This document shows positions 1 through 6,847 of a stretch of DNA of 36,916 nt, in pieces. The notes beneath the pieces were generated by a model. That model had not been told where the DNA came from. It saw only the letters and a program-made list of their open reading frames with translations, and did no database searches. Every line of letters begins with the position of its first letter. Positions within the stretch are counted from its first letter, which is position 1. The translations under genes were made by a program, and so were the position numbers. The stretch comes from a virus, in IMG/VR virus record IMGVR_UViG_3300025655_000118, positions 1 through 36,916 of that record, one strand, 5' to 3'.

Positions 1-220
1 ATTCCATATCAGGTTCGTTGTACTGCATGTACTCACGATCACCATCTTTATAATAACTGATAACGCCTCGAGAAGCAAGGTCTTTTACAATCGGTCTTAG
101 CGTATTGGGAAATTCCTTGAGCGTCTTAGACATATTGCTCAGCGTACACCACTCGTTGTCAGTAGGATAGGAGTTCTCAATAATATATTGATACACCATT
201 GTTTCAATTGTACTTTTCAT
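1..220 (-). CDS. Small winged-helix-like protein, 3' end cut by window edge
   Basis: An open frame from an ATG at 220 runs off the window at position 1, giving at least 73 residues. A GGAG ribosome binding site lies about 9 bases upstream, and the ATG overlaps the stop of the 31-aa gene before it. The visible protein (helical start, a turn near TLSNMSK, then RPIVKDLASRGVISYY and charged DGDREY) has the helix-turn-helix-then-hairpin look of a small winged-helix domain, but no named family was recognised. It is the last visible gene of the small-protein operon that starts at the early promoter near 1119-1146. The fold suggestion is inference; that the frame is coding is well supported by start, spacing and codon pattern. 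Confidence 0.6.
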   Translation of the reverse strand, partial: MKSTIETMVYQYIIENSYPTDNEWCTLSNMSKTLKEFPNTLRPIVKDLASRGVISYYKDGDREYMQYNEPDME

Positions 221-312
221 AGAAAATACTCCAAAAGTCTATAACCAATATAGATCGATCCAACCACAGTTGGAATTACAAGGAAGATAAGTTCAGCTGT
301 TTCAACTTTCAT
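217..312 (-). CDS. 31-residue single-span membrane peptide
   Basis: A 31-codon frame starts at an ATG that overlaps the preceding stop (TAATG) and ends in a TGA that overlaps the next start (ATGA). GGAG sits about 8 bases before the ATG. The peptide begins MKVETAELIFLV, continues with a hydrophobic stretch through VVGSIYIGY, and ends RLLEYFL, so it is probably one short transmembrane helix with a basic C-terminal side. The tight overlaps on both sides and the good ribosome binding site argue that it is real despite its size. No family was recognised. It is one of three consecutive small membrane proteins in this operon. Confidence 0.6.
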   Translation of the reverse strand: MKVETAELIFLVIPTVVGSIYIGYRLLEYFL

Positions 313-545
313 TATGCACTCCAATAATTATAACCAACAGCAAAGATACCAACTGAAGTCATGAGTAGATTCGTCATGATCAGCGGCATGTCATTCATAT
401 ACCATGCAGCAATCAGCCAGAGGATACCACCTAAGATTGCGAGAATTGGACCCCATGGATAAATCCCGAGACCGTTCAGCGCAACTGATATAACCAATAG
501 ATTGGTAGCAGTCCACTTGACGATACTCAGCAACTTGTTAGTCAT
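312..545 (-). CDS. Small multi-span membrane protein (77 aa)
   Basis: The frame is open from 563, but the likely start is the internal ATG at 545 (MTNKLL...), which overlaps the stop of the upstream 52-aa gene in the compact way usual in this operon; the upstream ATG at 563 lacks a clear ribosome binding site. The protein is nearly all hydrophobic, with about three spans: the VKWTATNLLVISVAL region, GPILAILGGILWLIAAW, and a last span after NDMPLIMTNLLMTSVG. Function is unknown. Its place behind an early promoter with other tiny membrane proteins suggests early expression at the host inner membrane, which is inference. Confidence 0.65.
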   Translation of the reverse strand: MTNKLLSIVKWTATNLLVISVALNGLGIYPWGPILAILGGILWLIAAWYMNDMPLIMTNLLMTSVGIFAVGYNYWSA

Positions 546-696
546 TGCGTTGAACCGTTCCATCTACGATTGGCCAAGCCATCATCAGCAAACCAAGAGC
601 GGCAACTGCCATACCAACGAACACGCTGGAACCATCGACTTCCATGCCACCCATGGCACCCATTACAACCAACAAACCAGTAACAAAACGAATCAT
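538..696 (-). CDS. Small two-span membrane protein (52 aa)
   Basis: The longest frame starts at 726, but a strong GAGGAGAGAG ribosome binding site directly precedes the internal ATG at 696 (MIRFVTGLLVV...), so 696 is chosen. The 52 residues hold two hydrophobic segments (residues about 2-14 and 22-40) separated by a short loop with E and D, and a polar tail ending VQRND. The stop overlaps the next gene's start by a few bases. No family was recognised. It may form a functional pair with the 77-aa membrane protein that follows. Confidence 0.65.
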   Translation of the reverse strand: MIRFVTGLLVVMGAMGGMEVDGSSVFVGMAVAALGLLMMAWPIVDGTVQRND

Positions 697-706
697 ATCT
701 CTCTCC

Positions 707-1078
707 TCACAGATCAAAAATTTCACCAGTCAGCGCATCAACAACACGCTCACCTGGACCAAACGCAGCACGCATCTCAAACATCTCTTCACGACGCTGT
801 TCGGCAGAACGATTCTTACGAGCTTCGATGTAGGCACTCAGGAACACATCCTTCTCAACAACCTTAGTAGCGATGGTGGTGTTCAACTCACGCTCGGTGA
901 TCAGATCCAACTCGAACCAATCGTTCAGCATATCCTCATTCGGGATGTTAGCAGTCGCCGAGGTGGACCAGTAGATCACACCGTTACGGTTATCGGTAGC
1001 ACCGAACTTCTCAAACAGGTATCCTGCGGAGTATCCAGTGAAGGTATTGTGGTTGTTCCAAGTTTGACGATTTAGCAT
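707..1078 (-). CDS. Conserved-looking hypothetical protein (123 aa)
   Basis: The frame is open from 1135, but the true start is almost certainly the ATG at 1078 (MLNRQTWNNHN...). It is preceded by GAGAGAGGA in a leader nearly identical to the one before the ArdC-like gene at 32849. The earlier start would lie inside the promoter region. The protein is soluble and mixed alpha/beta, with an aromatic N-terminal half (TGYSAGYLFEKFG, NGVIYWST) and a charged helical C-terminal half (ARKNRSAEQRREEMFEMRAAFG). No known domain was recognised. It is the first gene of an early operon. Confidence 0.7.
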   Translation of the reverse strand: MLNRQTWNNHNTFTGYSAGYLFEKFGATDNRNGVIYWSTSATANIPNEDMLNDWFELDLITERELNTTIATKVVEKDVFLSAYIEARKNRSAEQRREEMFEMRAAFGPGERVVDALTGEIFDL

Positions 1079-1118
1079 AATATAGTCCTCTCTCTGTTTT
1101 TTCTCAATCAATGCGTAT

Positions 1119-1146
1119 ATTATATCGCACTGCACAGAAATGTAAA
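1119..1146 (-). promoter_or_regulatory. Sigma70-type early promoter
   Basis: On the minus strand TTTACA (1146-1141) is followed after 16 bases by a perfect TATAAT (1124-1119). It lies about 40 bases upstream of the 123-aa gene start and drives the small-protein operon. Host sigma70-type promoters of this strength are typical of T4-type immediate-early units. Confidence 0.8.
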
Positions 1147-1193
1147 GTCCTGGAACCGACTTTTTTCGACCTTTTCCCCTGAATGTTTTTATG

Positions 1194-1218
1194 CCCCCAT
1201 AAACTGGACTTATGGGGG
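1194..1218 (-). terminator. Stem-loop upstream of early promoter
   Basis: A perfect 9-bp stem (CCCCCATAA / TTATGGGGG, 1194-1202 with 1210-1218) has a 7-base loop and lies between the glycosyltransferase stop and the early promoter. No clear U-run follows, so this may be a weak or processing-type terminator rather than a classical one. The equivalent stem in the copy at 32954-32976 has the arms exchanged (GGGCATAA / TTATGCCC), so pairing is kept while sequence is not. Confidence 0.55.
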
Positions 1219-1237
1219 TGCTAAGTCATTGATTTTA

Positions 1238-2905
1238 TTAGGAACTTCGGGTGTCGTAAGTTATTGAATTTACAAACCAGCTGTACCAGCGGCGATACAA
1301 ACGCTTGCGTGCCTCAAAATCGTCCGCCTTTACCCTCTCCCACGTCCCTGCAAGGTCGTTCAGGTCGCCCTTGATCACTGCGCCCTCATAATCACAGCGA
1401 CCGAACACGACCACTGGACGGTCGTGGAGCATCGCCTCCTGCCCAGTTCCCGAGTTGATCACGTAGGTGGCGCAGGCATGGTCGATTAGATCATGGATAT
1501 TGTAGTCGGTCACGTACAGGACGTTCTTGTACTGCTCAATAATCTCCATGATTGGAACCATAGCGGAAGCGTTGACTGGATGCCCCTTAAACACAACTGG
1601 AACCTGACTAGACTCAGCCCACTCACACATTGCCTTAACCATTTGTGGCACAGTTACATCTGAGTGATACTTAATCGTTTCGTCATGTGGAATCTGAATC
1701 GGTACGAATACAAACCCACCTTTTACTAGACCATTAATGTCACGATTGCCTTGCAGGTGTCCAAACTTCGTACCACCCTTTTTGATATATGCTTGAAGTT
1801 CGTCAAATGGAACATCTGAATATACTGCCTTCGGATCAAAGGTATCTTTGTATGCACTGCCACCAAGATATCCCTGAGTGTCGATTGTGAACAACCATGG
1901 GAATACAGTCTGCATATAATAGCGACAGTTGACACCACCACCCCACCACGCTTTCTCTACATGTGGAACATATACAGTTGCCTTCGGAAAGTATTCGTCA
2001 GCAATTGTTGGATTAAAGAACCAACGAGGAGCGGTAATGACCAGCGTTTCAGAAACTTCACTTGACAGTTTGTTGACGAAGTTTGCCCAATGTTCACGGA
2101 TCGGCTCTCGCATACTGTTTGCGGTTGTCAATCCATTGCGCTTAAACATAATGTCTAGACGTGGTTTGAGAATTACGACCTTGGCAAAATCAATAAAGTC
2201 TGCCGCACGATCATACTTGTGTTTCTCAGCAACATAGGTTGGATTGTCATACTTGCGAGGTCCTTTACCAGTCCAGATTGCTGTGCCTCCAACAAACTCC
2301 CAATCCATAAACTGAGAGTCAAACTTATAGCACGCTTCATCAGGTAATTGCTGGAATACATGATTCAATGCAATCTGATCATTAAACCAGCGCATCGGCA
2401 ATCCTTTAATCGTATCCGCAACAGCTTCAGCTACATTAAGTGCGTCTACACTATAATAAACTGCACCTGCTGCTACCTTTGTCCCTTGTGCCTCCCAACC
2501 AACAGTGCCAGGTAATGGCTCACGAGGATAGTATCCAACTGGCAGCTCAGGAAAGTCAAACTTCTCCATCACAAGACAGTCGATGTCAAGAATTAACAAC
2601 TTTTTCGCAGAATGTAGAATAGGCGGTGCTGTAACAAAACGCAGACAAGCATAGTATGCACGTTTTTCTTCATCTGTTACATTGACAAACTCTTCATCGT
2701 TGAAAGTATAGGTCAAGCGTACTTGTACTGTTGATGCGAGAATAGCAGCGTATGAAAGTACCTCGTCCGTTGGATTGACTACATGAATGTGTGCATCAAA
2801 CCCATGCTCATCAGCGGAATAAACAAATGGACCAGCATGATCTAGAAAGTATTTTGAGTCGCATGCTGCAAATACAACAGGACTGGTAGGAAGTTCGCCG
2901 TACAT
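1238..2905 (-). CDS. Two-domain glycosyltransferase (GT8-like plus capsule-synthesis-like)
   Basis: The start is the ATG at 2905 (MYGELPTSPVV...), overlapping the stop of the homing-type gene (TAATG); the longer frame from 2959 lies inside that gene. The 555-residue protein has two parts. The N-terminal part (about 8-230) looks like a GT-A nucleotide-sugar transferase: a CDSKYF start strand and LDIDCLV, whose D107-x-D109 is the metal-binding DxD. The C-terminal part (about 285-555) resembles capsular polysaccharide KpsC/KpsS-type transferases: VPIQIPHDE near 401, KGHPVN near 440, and NSGTGQEAML...RPVVVFG near 484-502. It probably adds sugars to a cell-surface or virion glycan together with the neighbouring genes. 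The fusion of two transferase types is notable. Donor and acceptor cannot be read from sequence. Confidence 0.75.
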   Translation of the reverse strand: MYGELPTSPVVFAACDSKYFLDHAGPFVYSADEHGFDAHIHVVNPTDEVLSYAAILASTVQVRLTYTFNDEEFVNVTDEEKRAYYACLRFVTAPPILHSAKKLLILDIDCLVMEKFDFPELPVGYYPREPLPGTVGWEAQGTKVAAGAVYYSVDALNVAEAVADTIKGLPMRWFNDQIALNHVFQQLPDEACYKFDSQFMDWEFVGGTAIWTGKGPRKYDNPTYVAEKHKYDRAADFIDFAKVVILKPRLDIMFKRNGLTTANSMREPIREHWANFVNKLSSEVSETLVITAPRWFFNPTIADEYFPKATVYVPHVEKAWWGGGVNCRYYMQTVFPWLFTIDTQGYLGGSAYKDTFDPKAVYSDVPFDELQAYIKKGGTKFGHLQGNRDINGLVKGGFVFVPIQIPHDETIKYHSDVTVPQMVKAMCEWAESSQVPVVFKGHPVNASAMVPIMEIIEQYKNVLYVTDYNIHDLIDHACATYVINSGTGQEAMLHDRPVVVFGRCDYEGAVIKGDLNDLAGTWERVKADDFEARKRLYRRWYSWFVNSITYDTRSS

Positions 2906-3381
2906 TATTGACCTTTTGGACGAGTCGACCACGAGTGTGGACCACGACCCAAGTTCCATCCTTTGTTTAAATAATTATCTAATTCTTCCATTTTAACTCT
3001 TTTCACCACACCAGTCAAGTTTATGTATTTCATATCTCTGGTTACATTTGTTTTGCCTTTGTGGGCAAGAGATTGCTTTTTTCTAGTTTCTTTGCTAACT
3101 TTTTTATTTTTGTGCACACGACTAGCATTCTTTTTATGCCAATCAGTTGCTGGGTGTCCACCATATTCCCAACCATTATCCAAATAATATTTTTGCTCTT
3201 CTGGGAATACACGAACATATTCTCCATTTTTGTTCATCCATGAAGAACCTTTGAATGTTATTCCTGGTCCATATGATGTTTCTCGTAGAAAAGATTCAAC
3301 ATCAGAAACATCAATTTTTTTGTGGGGAATTCCAAGAATGGAAGAAATACTTTTTTGATCTAGATAAATATGATCAGACAT
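2905..3381 (-). CDS. Homing-endonuclease-like protein with NUMOD3-type motif, no obvious nuclease core
   Basis: The frame is open from 3450, but AAGGAG precedes the ATG at 3381 (MSDHIYLDQ...), so 3381 is chosen. The 158-aa protein has an ISSILGIP segment shared with the gene at 26481-26936. It has two copies of a W/Y...G...(V)...YL..GW..G motif (about residues 48-74 and 118-146). Between them is a basic NUMOD3-like stretch (HKNKKVSKETRKKQSLAHKG). NUMOD modules are DNA-binding parts of phage homing endonucleases. I see neither an HNH nor a GIY-YIG catalytic core, so it may be a remnant or use another nuclease fold. It sits between two glycosyltransferase genes, is more A+T-rich than they are, and carries its own late promoter and leader hairpin. 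Confidence 0.6.
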   Translation of the reverse strand: MSDHIYLDQKSISSILGIPHKKIDVSDVESFLRETSYGPGITFKGSSWMNKNGEYVRVFPEEQKYYLDNGWEYGGHPATDWHKKNASRVHKNKKVSKETRKKQSLAHKGKTNVTRDMKYINLTGVVKRVKMEELDNYLNKGWNLGRGPHSWSTRPKGQ

Positions 3382-3449
3382 GACGCTACTCCTTACAGTG
3401 CGTTGTTGTTTAGGATGGGAAGGTGTTACCGCACCTTCCTGTCTGATCA
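3382..3449 (-). promoter_or_regulatory. Homing-gene leader with stem-loop, copy 1
   Basis: The transcript leader of the homing-type gene contains the stem GGAAGGTG/CACCTTCC (3418-3425 with 3432-3439) around a 6-base loop, then ATCCTAAACA and the ribosome binding site AAGGAG. The same arrangement precedes the HNH homing gene (8617-8684). The outer stem pair is G-C here and A-T there, a compensatory change that supports a functional RNA hairpin. Confidence 0.7.
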
Positions 3450-3457
3450 TATTTATA
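3450..3457 (-). promoter_or_regulatory. T4-type late promoter
   Basis: An exact TATAAATA octamer on the minus strand lies just after the stop of the upstream glycosyltransferase and about 70 bases before the homing-type gene. TATAAATA is the sigma-gp55 late promoter signature of T4-type phages. Confidence 0.75.
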
Positions 3458-3459
3458 AT

Positions 3460-4272
3460 TTATTGCCCCTGCGAACCGTCAAACCCATTATTTGCTCGAT
3501 ATCCTTTTTGGGATTCTTTAACATAGTTGACCCATGTGTCAGGATCGGTTGAATAATAATCATAAACACTCATACCAGACTTGATTGCTTCCATGTAGTA
3601 TGTATCAAACAAATCTTCAACATCTGGTCTACGATGTGATCTAAACTCTCCATCGAACCAATGTTTGCGTCCTTCACTGTCCAATCTTTTTGTAGCATAT
3701 TTCCCATGAGGCTGCGACGCCATGTCTGTATAGTGTAGAATCTTGATCTGGTCAAGCGGATCATTCTCACCATCGAAGTTGTTCCACTGACGATCAAATG
3801 ACTGCTGTAGATGTGGGTTTTGTTGCAGACCACTAAACAGTTGTTGGTGTGCGTTCGGCACTGACTTGATCTGATCAATCGGTGGGAGAACTTTGCCTGC
3901 TCGCTCGCAGTTCCACTTTGCAACACAGGTGCGCCAATCACCCTTCATCTGAATGATAGAATGATCGTCCCATGGATTGTTCCACAACTCAGCAAGATCA
4001 GCAAGGATAATCATATCGCTATCCATATAGATCGCCTGCCCCTGATAACCGCAAGCAGCAGGAATACCCCAACGGAAACCAGAGAATGGAGTTGCCCATG
4101 TTTCAGAACGCCATCCATACCAGAAGGACATCGGATCGTTACTATGCTTCATCCATGTAATTTCAATTGGCATACTACTATGCTTCCTAGCAGTGTACTC
4201 AAGTACCATTTGACTTTCGGCATCTTCACCATTAGGTGCGCAGCCAACGAACAGCTTAATCGTATCAGTCAT
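3460..4272 (-). CDS. GT8-like glycosyltransferase
   Basis: The 270-residue protein begins with a typical GT-A strand (IKLFVGCAPNGEDAESQ). It has a WATPFSGFRWGIP segment and IYMDSDMIILADLAELW, where D84-S-D86 is the likely DxD that holds the divalent metal and nucleotide sugar. A later HYTDM and KHWFDGEF stretch fits the C-terminal part of GT8-type enzymes. It overlaps the sulfotransferase start upstream by a few bases and belongs to a run with methyltransferase and sulfotransferase genes, so it probably works on a surface glycan. No signal peptide or membrane segment is visible, so it should act in the cytoplasm. Substrate unknown. Confidence 0.75.
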   Translation of the reverse strand: MTDTIKLFVGCAPNGEDAESQMVLEYTARKHSSMPIEITWMKHSNDPMSFWYGWRSETWATPFSGFRWGIPAACGYQGQAIYMDSDMIILADLAELWNNPWDDHSIIQMKGDWRTCVAKWNCERAGKVLPPIDQIKSVPNAHQQLFSGLQQNPHLQQSFDRQWNNFDGENDPLDQIKILHYTDMASQPHGKYATKRLDSEGRKHWFDGEFRSHRRPDVEDLFDTYYMEAIKSGMSVYDYYSTDPDTWVNYVKESQKGYRANNGFDGSQGQ

Positions 4273-4882
4273 AAGTATATCCCATCAGTTTAATCACAGG
4301 TTCAAATTTATTCGCAATAAAGTCAATCGTCTTAGGTGTATGCAGTTCACGATAGTCTTGAATCTTACGAATGTTTGCTTTCAATTTTGTGTTCTCAATC
4401 TTGTATGGAGTAATCGCAAAACGAAACATCTCATTTAGATCATCATACATTGTTTGCATTTCTTCATACTTATAGATCTTATCAACTTGCAGCGTACCAC
4501 GCTGTGCATATAGTTGATAGTCCATAGGCAGCAACGGAGACTTGAGGACATACTGCTCAAACTCCATTTGGAAATATTCTTGTGGCTTGATTTTCTGATG
4601 CCAGAAGTAACTGCTGACAACCTTATCCCAGGGATTGCGCTCAATGGTAAATTTGTATGCGCCGTTCCACCAAACGTCGTTACAATATTTTTCTTTGATC
4701 TGATCCCACTTCATATGTCCATTCATACCAATGTCCATATTCTTGGCTGGAGTATCGTCACGCTCAGAGCCAGTGCAGTAATCTTCGTGTCCCAGATATG
4801 GGAACACCAACTTCTCTAGCGTAGAGCCAGCAGTCTTACGAGTCTTAACGAATACAAAGTGATGTTTCTTAGATACAATCAT
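4265..4882 (-). CDS. Sulfotransferase-family protein
   Basis: The start is set at the ATG at 4882 (MIVSKKHHFVFVK...), which overlaps the TGA of the methyltransferase gene; the longer frame begins inside that gene. Near the N-terminus, KTRKTAGSTLE (13-23) matches the 5'-phosphosulfate-binding loop of PAPS-dependent sulfotransferases. ERNPWDKVVSSYFW (81-94) matches their 3'-phosphate-binding motif (R and S contacts). The length of 205 residues fits the compact sulfotransferases seen in phage and bacterial glycan clusters. It probably sulfates a sugar or a related cell-surface acceptor, in series with the neighbouring glycosyltransferases. Identification from the two motifs is strong; substrate is unknown. 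Confidence 0.8.
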   Translation of the reverse strand: MIVSKKHHFVFVKTRKTAGSTLEKLVFPYLGHEDYCTGSERDDTPAKNMDIGMNGHMKWDQIKEKYCNDVWWNGAYKFTIERNPWDKVVSSYFWHQKIKPQEYFQMEFEQYVLKSPLLPMDYQLYAQRGTLQVDKIYKYEEMQTMYDDLNEMFRFAITPYKIENTKLKANIRKIQDYRELHTPKTIDFIANKFEPVIKLMGYTYD

Positions 4883-5550
4883 TGCGTCACTACCACCGTT
4901 GCACCTTGGAACCAATTACGACAAAGAGGAACAACTCTACGATCATACTTTTCGAGCCATTCATTCATTGCTTTCCATTCATGATCTTTCCATGTTGTAT
5001 ATGCTACACGATTTGCTTTACCAGTTGGAGATGCTTCACCAAATACGCTGCGCCAACAAGCAAGTTCGTCAAAACGAATAATCGTTCCTGGCATAATCAT
5101 ATCATTCAACTCATCAAGTACAGTAACAGTTGATGAATAGATGTCACAGTCAACATGCAGATAACCGATTGGCTTTGCCATTTCATTTGCGGCACGCTTC
5201 CACTCAGGAATAGTATCGTTGAACCAACCTTTCCATAGTCTTACATTATCAGGCACTTCAGGCATCTCACCCTTGCGGTCAAATGCTTCTTTTTTTACTT
5301 GCTTTTGCCCCATGTCCCAGTCTTCAGGCAATCCTTCAAAAGAATCAAACCCATTAAACTCAAGATCAGGACGTGCGGTAGCAAGACAAGAAATAGTCAG
5401 TCCGCTGAATACGCCAAACTCAACGCAGTGAGTGTTAGCTGAGATATAGGGAGCAAGCCACTCAAGTTCACGAATACGAACATCGTTTGTATTTTGATCA
5501 CTCGGTAAGAACTTAAACTTCAGGACATTTTGAAATTCTGTAATTTTCAC
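4879..5550 (-). CDS. TylF-like SAM-dependent methyltransferase
   Basis: The 223-aa protein has a class I methyltransferase motif I (CVEFGVFSGLT, 42-52), an acidic strand end with GFDSFEGLPEDW (67-78), and a metal/catalytic region HVDCDIYSSTVTVLDEL (132-148) followed by PGTIIRFDEL. These are features of the macrocin O-methyltransferase (TylF) type, which methylates sugar hydroxyls with divalent metal. Start and stop overlap both neighbours by 4 bases, so it is translationally coupled in the glycan cassette. It likely methylates a sugar on the glycan built by this cluster. Confidence 0.8.
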   Translation of the reverse strand: MKITEFQNVLKFKFLPSDQNTNDVRIRELEWLAPYISANTHCVEFGVFSGLTISCLATARPDLEFNGFDSFEGLPEDWDMGQKQVKKEAFDRKGEMPEVPDNVRLWKGWFNDTIPEWKRAANEMAKPIGYLHVDCDIYSSTVTVLDELNDMIMPGTIIRFDELACWRSVFGEASPTGKANRVAYTTWKDHEWKAMNEWLEKYDRRVVPLCRNWFQGATVVVTQ

Positions 5551-6188
5551 TGTTGTTTTGCTCCCATTCCCATTGGATTATTATCGTCCCAAAAAATTAC
5601 TGCAGTAAATTGAACCATAGCAAATCTCCCATAATCTTCCAAATCTGTTAACATTTTTATTGGAGTCACTTCGTGATTTAAACTTGAAGGAAAAATTATA
5701 GATCTATTGTTTTTGCATTCAACTTCAATTTCTCCACCCAAAATCATGTCACCACCAGAAAAACCCTTTGGTTCTTTATGGAACCACGTTACGATGGTAA
5801 TCACTCCCATATCTGTATGCGGTTTATAATAATCAGAATCTTCATAGTAGCTTATCATTGTTCCATCATATGATGTTCTTTTCAAATATGAAAAGAACGG
5901 ATGCATTGTCGCAAGTTCATCAGCAACTTCTTTAAAAATTTTTCGATTTGTGTTGAGTATGTACGAATATTCTTTTACATGAAACACTTCGTCCACAGCT
6001 ACAGTTTTATTTTTTTTAAGCAAAGTTTTGCCGTCTAGAGTTTTTGCTGATCCAGAATATTTTTCTTCTAAAAAGAAATCTTTATTATAGAATGTGAGTT
6101 CTTTCCAAATATCAGAAAGCTCTTTTTCATCATATAAATCATCAATTACAGCAATCGGTAGCCCGAGTTCGTATAGAGAAATGTTCAT
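5547..6188 (-). CDS. 2OG-Fe(II) oxygenase, prolyl-hydroxylase-like
   Basis: The 213-residue protein shows the double-stranded beta-helix signature: YYKPHTDMGVIT (H124-x-D126) for iron, FSGGDMIL (GG-D-L of the following strand), IIFPSSLNHEVTPI with the distal H172, and GRFAMVQF with R188 for 2-oxoglutarate. A GGAAGAG ribosome binding site precedes ATG 6188, and the gene overlaps the preceding GIY-YIG-like frame by 47 bases. It is clearly more A+T-rich than its neighbours, which suggests separate acquisition. It sits at the head of the methyltransferase-sulfotransferase-glycosyltransferase run, so it may hydroxylate a sugar, amino acid or protein in that pathway. Substrate unknown. Confidence 0.8.
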   Translation of the reverse strand: MNISLYELGLPIAVIDDLYDEKELSDIWKELTFYNKDFFLEEKYSGSAKTLDGKTLLKKNKTVAVDEVFHVKEYSYILNTNRKIFKEVADELATMHPFFSYLKRTSYDGTMISYYEDSDYYKPHTDMGVITIVTWFHKEPKGFSGGDMILGGEIEVECKNNRSIIFPSSLNHEVTPIKMLTDLEDYGRFAMVQFTAVIFWDDNNPMGMGAKQQ

Positions 6189-6648
6189 TTATCACTCTTC
6201 CATCAATAATATGTTTTGGTTTCCTGTGCCACTTGCCGCCGATATTTTCGTTTAGGAACCTATCATCCTCAAGTACATTATTTACAAACTGCTGGCGGAC
6301 TTCTTCATAATTGCAGTCGCCTTCTGTCGTGTGTAGTGACAGAATAACTCTTTTGAAGTTTTCTGTTCCATGGGTTTTGACGAGTTCTTTGAGCGTTTCA
6401 CTAGACCCATAATATTTTTGCCAATCAGATTCAGATTTTTTGCGGCGAGTTGCGCCTTTCACCTTTCTCTTATTATAAAAGTATTTTCTACCAATGTAAA
6501 GTTTCCCATCAATCAACGACTCAATACAGTAAACGAAACCAACGAAATGCTGTATATCTTCAGATGTGAAAGGTTTGTCGTTGAAGATCCAAGGATTGTC
6601 GTAGTTAGTCGTCTTCGAAGTCAAGTTCGTCAAAGAACTCATCATCAT
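6142..6648 (-). CDS. GIY-YIG nuclease-fold protein
   Basis: A GFVYCIES...GKLYIGRKYF stretch is the GIY-YIG core (first tyrosine in FVYC, second in LYIGRK with the catalytic arginine). It is followed by basic KRKVKGATRRKK and KYYGSS with a later E, as in small phage GIY-YIG proteins. The conserved part begins at YDNPWIF; the exact start is uncertain, and I chose the ATG cluster at 6648-6642 inside the upstream gene because it follows AAGAAG. The 3' end overlaps the oxygenase gene. It could be a standalone endonuclease or a degenerate Seg-type homing enzyme; no NUMOD module is apparent. Confidence 0.65.
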   Translation of the reverse strand: MMMSSLTNLTSKTTNYDNPWIFNDKPFTSEDIQHFVGFVYCIESLIDGKLYIGRKYFYNKRKVKGATRRKKSESDWQKYYGSSETLKELVKTHGTENFKRVILSLHTTEGDCNYEEVRQQFVNNVLEDDRFLNENIGGKWHRKPKHIIDGRVINEHFSIRTRATDCCN

Positions 6649-6811
6649 CAACTTCTTCAGCAATATCCTCTTCCACATCTGTCAAATCAATATCGCTACC
6701 ACAGAATGGGCAGTACATTGGTTCATTGTGATTAGCGATTCCATCAATATAATTGATCTGATAATCTGCGCCACATGAATCGCAAACAAGTTCGTAAACG
6801 ATTTCAGACAT
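6605..6811 (-). CDS. Zinc-ribbon protein with acidic tail
   Basis: The 68-aa protein has two CxxC knuckles (C10/C13 in CDSCG and C34/C37 in CPFCG) about 20 residues apart, a classical zinc ribbon, and a very acidic C-terminal third (VEEDIAEEVDDDEFFDELDFEDD region). The acidic tail could mimic DNA or bind a polymerase. It follows the nrdB gene and may be transcribed from a late-like octamer at 6840-6847. No specific function can be assigned; a transcription- or replication-associated role is a guess based on zinc-ribbon families. Confidence 0.7.
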   Translation of the reverse strand: MSEIVYELVCDSCGADYQINYIDGIANHNEPMYCPFCGSDIDLTDVEEDIAEEVDDDEFFDELDFEDD

Positions 6812-6839
6812 AATAGTACTCCGTTGGTTTAATCACTGT

Positions 6840-6847
6840 TATTTATT
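6840..6847 (-). promoter_or_regulatory. Late-promoter-like octamer (one mismatch)
   Basis: AATAAATA on the minus strand overlaps the nrdB stop codon and lies about 29 bases before the zinc-ribbon gene. It differs from the T4 late consensus TATAAATA in one base, so the call is tentative. Confidence 0.35.

Larger units (their letters stand above)
1079..1240 (-). repeat. Early promoter/stem-loop cassette, copy 1 (PeSL-type)
   Basis: The whole stretch between the stop of the glycosyltransferase gene and the start of the 123-aa gene closely resembles 32850-33029. Shared parts are the 20-base-plus block at the upstream stop codon (GTGCTAAGTCATTGATTTTA on the plus strand), a CATAA-type hairpin, the CCTGAATGTTTTTATG block, TGTAAAGTCC at the -35, the -10, TCAATCAATGC, and the AGTCCTCTCTCT ribosome-binding block. 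This matches the organisation of the promoter-early-stem-loop (PeSL) cassettes known from T4-type phages, which act as recombination points for module exchange. Confidence 0.8.
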
